A program made the translations under genes and the position numbers. A DNA stretch of 64,000 nucleotides from Enoplosus armatus (Eukaryota; Chordata; Actinopteri; Centrarchiformes; Enoplosidae). The stretch spans positions 151,501 through 215,500 of the forward strand of contig NC_092193.1 in the NCBI RefSeq assembly GCF_043641665.1. The letters run 5' to 3'. Positions 61,057 through 64,000 of this stretch are shown piece after piece (position 1 is the first letter of the stretch; the number at the start of each line of letters is the position of its first letter). Under the pieces are notes generated by a model, which did not search any database, was not told the origin of the DNA, and worked only from the letters and a program-made list of their open reading frames with translations.

Positions 61057-63326
61057 CCAGGTTGATCTTGTGTTCATACTTTCGCAGAGCTTTATCAGAC
61101 GGAGTTGACGGCAGCGTTTTATTGGACGGATTCTGTCTGTTGGACTGACCAGTAAAAACAAAGAGATAAAGTCAGCTGACTGGAGACACAATCATTAATA
61201 ATCATTATTTATCAATCAGATTGATCAGCGTGTCTGACCTGACAGTTGAGACTGGTCCAGTTGTATCTTTTAGTTAGAGCTCCTCCTGCTGAACGCCACT
61301 CCCACTCTTCATCATCATCATCATCATCTTCCTCCTCCTCCTCCTCCTCCTCATCCTCCTCCTCCTCCTGTCGGTCTGATGAAGGCTGCAGAGTGACATC
61401 ACTCATCTGACTCTGTACAGCCAACAACTCTGATTGGTTGCTGCAAACGAGACAAAACAAGACTTCATCTCGAGTCTCATATTTGACATGTCAGCCATCT
61501 TGAGAGCGGAGGGAGGAAAGAGGAGGAACCTCTGAGGAGCCATGAGCAGATTTGTGGTCAGTGAGGTAACTTCAGGGTTCACGACGGTGGTTCACTTCTT
61601 ACCAGGGTACATTGCAATGGTAACTTATGCTGCACACCTAACCTGCTCCAGAGCAGGTGATGTTCCACATAACAGATCAACTCGTATAAACGCATCGCCT
61701 GCTGACCAATCAACTCTCTTGGAAAACGGCATCACCAGTCATAGAAGATCCCGTGGAGCTCGGGGCGGATCAAAGGGAAAGGAAATGGCGCTCCACCAAA
61801 CTGGAAGAATCACGTTTAATTTGGCAAGATAGTCTTAGAACTTATAGGAAGGCCCTCTGTAAAGCCAGAGTAGCCTATTACTCCTCATTAATAGAAGAGA
61901 ACAAGAACAACCCCAGGTTTCTCTTCAGCACTGTAGCCAGGCTGACAGAGAGTCACAGCTCTATTGAGCCATGTATTCCTATAACCCTCAGCAGTAATGA
62001 CTTCATGAGCTTCTTTAATGATAAAATTCTAACTATTAGAGACAGAATTGATCACCTCCTGTCTTCAGGTGGTATCTTACCTTCAAACTCAGGAATCTCA
62101 GAAACAGCTGTAAAATCTGATGTATATTTAGATTGCTTTTCTCCCATTGACCTTCACCAAATTACTAAAACCATTTCTTCATCTAAGCCATCAACTTGTC
62201 TCTTAGACCCCATCCCAACCTGGCTGCTCAAAGAGGTTTTACCTTTAGTCAGCACTTCTTTACTAGACATGATCAATCTGTCTTTATTAACAGGCTACGT
62301 ACCACAGTCCTTTAAAGTTGCTGTAATTAAACCTCTTCTTAAAAAGCCCACTCTTGATCCAGAGGTTTTAGCCAACTATAGACCTATATCTAACCTTCCC
62401 TTTCTCTCCAAGATTCTTGAGAAAGCAGTCGCCAACCAGCTGTGTGATTTTCTACATGACAATAAGTTGCTTGAGGACTTTCAGTCAGGTTTCAGAGCTC
62501 ATCATAGCACAGAGACAGCACTGGTGAAAGTTACAAATGACCTGCTAACTGCATCAGACAGAGGACTTGTCTCTATACTTGTTCTGTTAGACCTTAGTGC
62601 TGCATTCAACACCACTGACCATCATATCCTATTACAGAGACTGGAACATTCAATTGGCATCAAAGGAACCGCACTAAGCTGGTTAAGTCGTATTTATCAG
62701 ATCAATCTCAGTTTGTACATGTTAACGATGAATCCTCCATGTACGCCAAAGTCAGTCATGGAGTTCCACAAGGTTCTGTGCTTGGACCAATACTATTCAC
62801 CTTATATATGCTTCCTTTAGGAGATATTATTAGAAAACACTCCATAAATTTTCATTGCTATGCAGACAATACCTAGTTATATCTATCGATCAAGCCAGAA
62901 GAACCTCATCAGTTAGCTATGCTCCAAGCATGCCTTAAGGACATAAAGACCTGGATGACCTGCAATCATCCGATGTTGAATTCGGACAAGACAGAAGTTA
63001 TTGTTCTTGGCTCTGAACACCTCAGAAACACAGTATCTAAGGACCAGTGGATCGTGGTCCTGGTACGCTTGGCTGCTGCTGCCATGGGCCCGCCTGACTG
63101 TCATCATTACAATTATTATTATTAGTCAAAGTTCTGTTACTATTACACACACAGTACACAAATAATACACACACAGTACACACTCACTAGGTCAATTCTG
63201 AGTACTTTTACCTTAAACACTTCAAGTACTTTTTTCAGTAAATTACACATGAATATTAATCAGTCTGTCTCACCTGTCTTCGTCTGCGTCATCAAATTGT
63301 CCAGGTACTGAAACGACCATCGACAT
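48292..63326 (-). CDS. riok1: RIO kinase 1 (atypical serine/threonine kinase)
   Basis: Atypical kinase/ATPase needed for late cytoplasmic maturation of the 40S subunit; also a PRMT5 partner. Seventeen coding exons: 63274-63326 ([17 protein letters not shown]), 61239-61440, 61057-61144, 59952-60021, 59829-59871, 58817-58909, 57666-57778, 56409-56489, 55903-55989, 55349-55486, 55172-55275, 54870-54976, 54684-54749, 54454-54570, 52734-52787, 48518-48631 and 48292-48402. All phases agree; 546 residues (human 568). Motifs in order: acidic N terminus; [10 protein letters not shown] (ATP loop); [19 protein letters not shown] (ATP lysine); [23 protein letters not shown] (catalytic Asp); [16 protein letters not shown] (metal Asp); an acidic run; and a basic tail ending KVSKMKKGR. 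Intron 15 holds a DD38E transposon. Intact as read. Confidence 0.96.
48741..50324 (+). mobile_element. Tc1/mariner transposon with DD38E spacing (Intruder-like)
   Basis: The 28-bp terminal inverted repeats are exact: left end cagtgcttaacaaatttatt + agaccacc, right end its inverse (50297-50324). A TA precedes the left end; at the right end the TA is missing and an L2 fragment follows directly. Inside is one long transposase frame. It lies in RIOK1 intron 15, antisense to the gene. Perfect ends and an unbroken frame suggest a young insertion. Confidence 0.93.
49146..50156 (+). CDS. Tc1/mariner transposase, DD38E, start codon lost
   Basis: A 336-codon frame without stops. Order: helix-turn-helix ([20 protein letters not shown]), basic hook-like GRGRKRK, a second helix-turn-helix ([16 protein letters not shown]), then the catalytic blocks [23 protein letters not shown] and [12 protein letters not shown], ending AKGGHTKY. 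Counting from the first Asp of DNDP to the Glu of NPIE gives 38 residues, not the 34 of Tc1. From memory, DD38E spacing defines the Intruder family. The first codon of the frame is TTG (49146-49148), not ATG. The first in-frame ATG is codon 44 (49275), inside the DNA-binding region, so this copy may not make a full protein unless an upstream exon or non-ATG start is used. Confidence 0.88.
   Translation: MKSKIKALHDAGWSLRQIGQDIKCSHSVVKYALDLIAETGTYKMRQGRGRKRKLIEADVRHLKILSTRDRRKTTADLQAEINASRSESEKVSTMTISRRLKEQGLKGRLAAKKPLLRPANIQNRLNFAREHKHWTVDDWKKILWTDESKFELFGQLRCVYDRRKAGERFDAQCIAPTVKHGGDSIMVWGSICGHGMGKLVKIDGIMNKKVYHNILVYHGIPSGLNLIDRGFIYQKDNDPKHTAKLCRDYLTKKKESGVLELMDWPSQNPDLNPIEQIWDLLNSKIDRTKVSSKASLWEQLETIWNSITKETVEKYMKTMPARMEAVIRAKGGHTKY
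50325..51768 (+). mobile_element. 5'-truncated L2-type LINE with 3' end
   Basis: Starts inside the reverse transcriptase ([40 protein letters not shown]). It has a mutated catalytic box (YAAD for YADD) and a frameshift after LRNIE. It reaches LVAPRV at 51238, then jumps to the 3' UTR, which ends with ttggcgctatataaataaaa + ctgaattgaat. It abuts the DD38E transposon. Antisense in RIOK1 intron 15. Confidence 0.9.
51769..52733. other. RIOK1 intron 15, no exon seen
   Basis: A short tandem repeat of gacagatgtttcagtgagtg + ag lies at 51957-52065 (about five units). An inverted pair around cttttaatatgaaac (52165 and 52219) is visible. A gctaagctaggctagg repeat lies at 52661-52695, 39 bp from the exon 15 donor. 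Confidence 0.6.
53010..53420. mobile_element. Dispersed repeat, second copy of 34385-34470 family
   Basis: Begins with accaagcaccaacctccagg and ttctttctaatggccagcaa (near-identical to 34395-34468). It continues with tatagtctatgagaaaatga and ccctacttctcacctgattt, a block frequent in fish intron repeats. Probably a non-autonomous DNA transposon; ends not determined. Confidence 0.55.
53638..53674. repeat. 37-bp palindrome made of two opposed LINE tails
   Basis: The arms gacatcagaatcaga and tctgattctgatgtc (15 bp, perfect) surround a 7-bp centre. The sequence is two TCTGATTCTGA LINE tails head to head, followed by only unique sequence. Confidence 0.85.
53690..54130 (+). mobile_element. hAT transposase C-terminal remnant
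   Basis: Plus frame 53877-54080 contains [18 protein letters not shown], the conserved start of the hAT dimerisation domain (usually SSERVFSxAG), followed by a degraded C terminus ([11 protein letters not shown]). The rest of the transposase is not recognisable. Antisense in RIOK1 intron 14. Confidence 0.75.
55490..55850. repeat. 19-bp minisatellite at the RIOK1 exon 10 acceptor
   Basis: About 18 units of gatcaatacaggagagagg (variants agtgt, aaga). The first unit, gatcaatacagg, starts at 55493, six bases from the acceptor, so on the minus strand the splice site reads CCTGTATTGATCTGTCAG|G. The array fills most of the 416-bp intron 9. Confidence 0.93.
56005..56395. repeat. 29-bp minisatellite filling RIOK1 intron 8
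   Basis: About 13 units of caggttctactgggttctat + ctgtcagat. The intron is 56408-55990, so the array comes within about 16 bp of the exon 9 acceptor on one side and about 14 bp of the exon 8 donor on the other. Confidence 0.93.
56690..57000 (-). mobile_element. LINE 3' end in minus orientation
   Basis: Starts aataataatatttatttata at 56688 and has acacagttacaaagtgcttc, which parallels the LINE end at 14742-14800. Then ttggaacagccttcctgatt can be read on the minus strand near 56920. Degraded. Confidence 0.5.
57025..57285 (+). mobile_element. L2-type LINE internal fragment
   Basis: Contains cctcaggtgataccttacct joined by deletion to [12 protein letters not shown] sequence, then [20 protein letters not shown] and [20 protein letters not shown]. 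Matches 62560-62760. Antisense in RIOK1 intron 7. Confidence 0.85.
57940..58790. repeat. GTGGTG-rich minisatellite in RIOK1 intron 6
   Basis: About 25 units of roughly 30-38 bp built from gtctggtgctgtggtggtgg + tgtaatgtgtggta. G and T make up nearly all of the plus strand. It ends about 25 bp from the exon 6 donor. Trp/Cys/Val-rich reading frames ([10 protein letters not shown]) are translations of the repeat. Confidence 0.93.
58910..59828. other. RIOK1 intron 5, no exon seen
   Basis: Unique sequence with a short (GT)n at 59118-59132 and actagggggcgctac at 59353. No other feature. Confidence 0.5.
60310..61055. repeat. GT / GTTAC array running into the RIOK1 exon 3 donor
   Basis: Repeated (GT)n blocks joined by gttacagtgtgtgtg, gttacaatgtgttagt and gttactgtgtg. 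In the transcript (minus strand) the exon ends AACCTGG and the intron begins GTAACACACACA. The same TGTAACACAC motif recurs about 25 times through the array, so the donor-adjacent sequence appears to be the amplified unit. Confidence 0.93.
61768..63125 (+). mobile_element. L2-type LINE, 5'- and internally deleted, in RIOK1 intron 1
   Basis: Runs from [20 protein letters not shown] through [17 protein letters not shown] sequence, [40 protein letters not shown] and [20 protein letters not shown] to the box YADN (YADD mutated) with a following stop at 62874. After LRNTVSKD at 63040 it jumps to the 3' UTR (gtggatcgtggtcctggtac) and loses the final tail. About 95% similar by eye to 39470-40660. 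Antisense. Confidence 0.92.
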
Positions 63327-63746
63327 GACGTCACACACCAACAGAGACTAACAGCAGGTCTAACACCGAGTGAAAGAAGTTCAGTAGCGATCCTCAGACA
63401 GCAGCGTGTTCACTTCACTACCGGAACTGAACATGTGACTACAGCGAGAGATGAGGGACGTTTAGCGAAGTACAGTATAGTGCTGCCCCCTACCAGAGAG
63501 ACACTTATGATTAACACAAGGAACAGACTAAACAAATGACTGAGTAAAATAACACAGAACACTAGATTTTAACTTTATAAAGTAACTTTTTAAAAAGGAC
63601 GTGATCTTGTAACGAAGTCTGTTCTCTTCAGAAAGCTGCTACAGCTTTTAGGTTGAAAATCCCTCACTGGAAGCATATGGTAGCGGGTTAGCTCCCTGCC
63701 CAGAGAACGGTGTTAAGTAAAATTATAAAGTTAAAATAAAGTCTTC
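63327..63746. promoter_or_regulatory. Shared promoter between RIOK1 and a plus-strand gene
   Basis: The RIOK1 ATG (63326, minus) and the plus-strand ATG (63747) are 420 bp apart and diverge. The interval has no long repeat except a short L2-free AT stretch, carries ccggaactg near 63421, and has no clear TATA at either end, as in many bidirectional housekeeping promoters. Confidence 0.6.
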
Positions 63747-63869
63747 ATGAAAATGTCTGGTGATCTAGATCGGACTCCTCGGTCTTTGCTGGTCTGTGAT
63801 CGATCAAGTTTCCTGGATGAGAAGAACCGACTGAGTTCACAGGTGGAGCAGCTGCACTTCAACTACAAG
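63747..63869 (+). CDS. First coding exon of an unknown gene, head to head with RIOK1
   Basis: Begins ATGAAAATGTCTGG (63747; a second in-frame ATG at 63753 has the better context). It encodes 41 residues including MSGDLDRTPRSLLVCDRSSF and LDEKNRLSSQVEQLHFNYK, then a clean donor AACTACAAG|GTAATA at 63869/63870. The heptad-like LxxQVxxLxF segment suggests the start of a coiled coil. I do not recognise the family. In mammals CAGE1, a coiled-coil protein, is head to head with RIOK1, so synteny makes a CAGE1-like gene possible, but the sequence here does not prove it. Confidence 0.55.
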
Positions 63870-64000
63870 GTAATACCGTTAGGCTGTTAGCATTAGCCGC
63901 GTTAACACGGAGAGAGAACATAGCTAGCTTAGCCCTGGGCTAACTGTCTCAGTCCAGAAACGTGACTAATGTTAGTAAAAAGCACCGTGTGACGAGTTAG

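Noticed and set aside
60376..61191. CVCVCV and THTHTH frames, also at 10858-11164 and 31204-31824
   Set aside because: (GT)n/(CA)n microsatellites in all cases.
61542..61832. Plus-strand 96-codon frame starting [13 protein letters not shown]
   Set aside because: Lies in RIOK1 intron 1 and runs into the L2 element in the wrong frame; no family recognised.

Overview
This is a piece of a ray-finned (teleost) fish nuclear chromosome. The evidence is the vertebrate split genes with GT-AG introns, very dense CA/GT microsatellites and minisatellites, and the mobile elements: L2-type LINEs with an esterase-like ORF1, an I-clade LINE with RNase H, Tc1/mariner and hAT transposons, and LINE tails ending in GGGATCAATAAAG- or TCTGATTCTGA-like sequence. 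I see no prokaryotic operon, CRISPR array, phage or virus.

Five conserved genes lie on the minus strand and one unknown gene starts on the plus strand. (1) 585-4303: the first two coding exons of a type II classical cadherin (cadherin-7/20-like), running off the left edge. (2) 16421-18191: a two-exon MPLKIP (TTDN1) gene. (3) 22836-32319 and (4) 34922-45280: two tandem inositol monophosphatase (IMPA1-type) genes. Each has eight coding exons, and the six internal exons up to the last have identical lengths (134, 105, 46, 109, 109, 152 bp). (5) 48292-63326: RIO kinase 1 (RIOK1), 17 coding exons, 546 codons. (6) 63747-63869: a plus-strand first coding exon of an unrecognised gene, head to head with RIOK1 across about 420 bp. 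All exon limits were read by hand from splice signals, reading phase and family similarity.

Most of the rest is repeats. Copies of one L2-type LINE family lie at 16683, 36490, 37891, 50325, 57025 and 61768, all on the plus strand and therefore antisense to the host genes. Other elements are an I-clade LINE (20650-22630), jockey-superfamily LINEs (23640, 28716, 31656, 41905-44060), a Tc1-like DD34E transposon with a broken transposase (42171-43772), a nearly intact Tc1/mariner with DD38E spacing (48741-50324), a hAT non-autonomous element with a perfect 8-bp target duplication (3325-3790) and a hAT transposase remnant (about 53690-54130).

The most unusual pattern is that many tandem arrays begin within a few bases of a splice junction. 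Some visibly contain copies of the junction itself. In the second IMPA gene, a 44-54-bp satellite carries 22 bp of exon 2 plus its donor site. In the first IMPA gene, a 25-bp duplication includes the acceptor of exon 2. In RIOK1, a GT/GTTAC array runs straight into the exon 3 donor.
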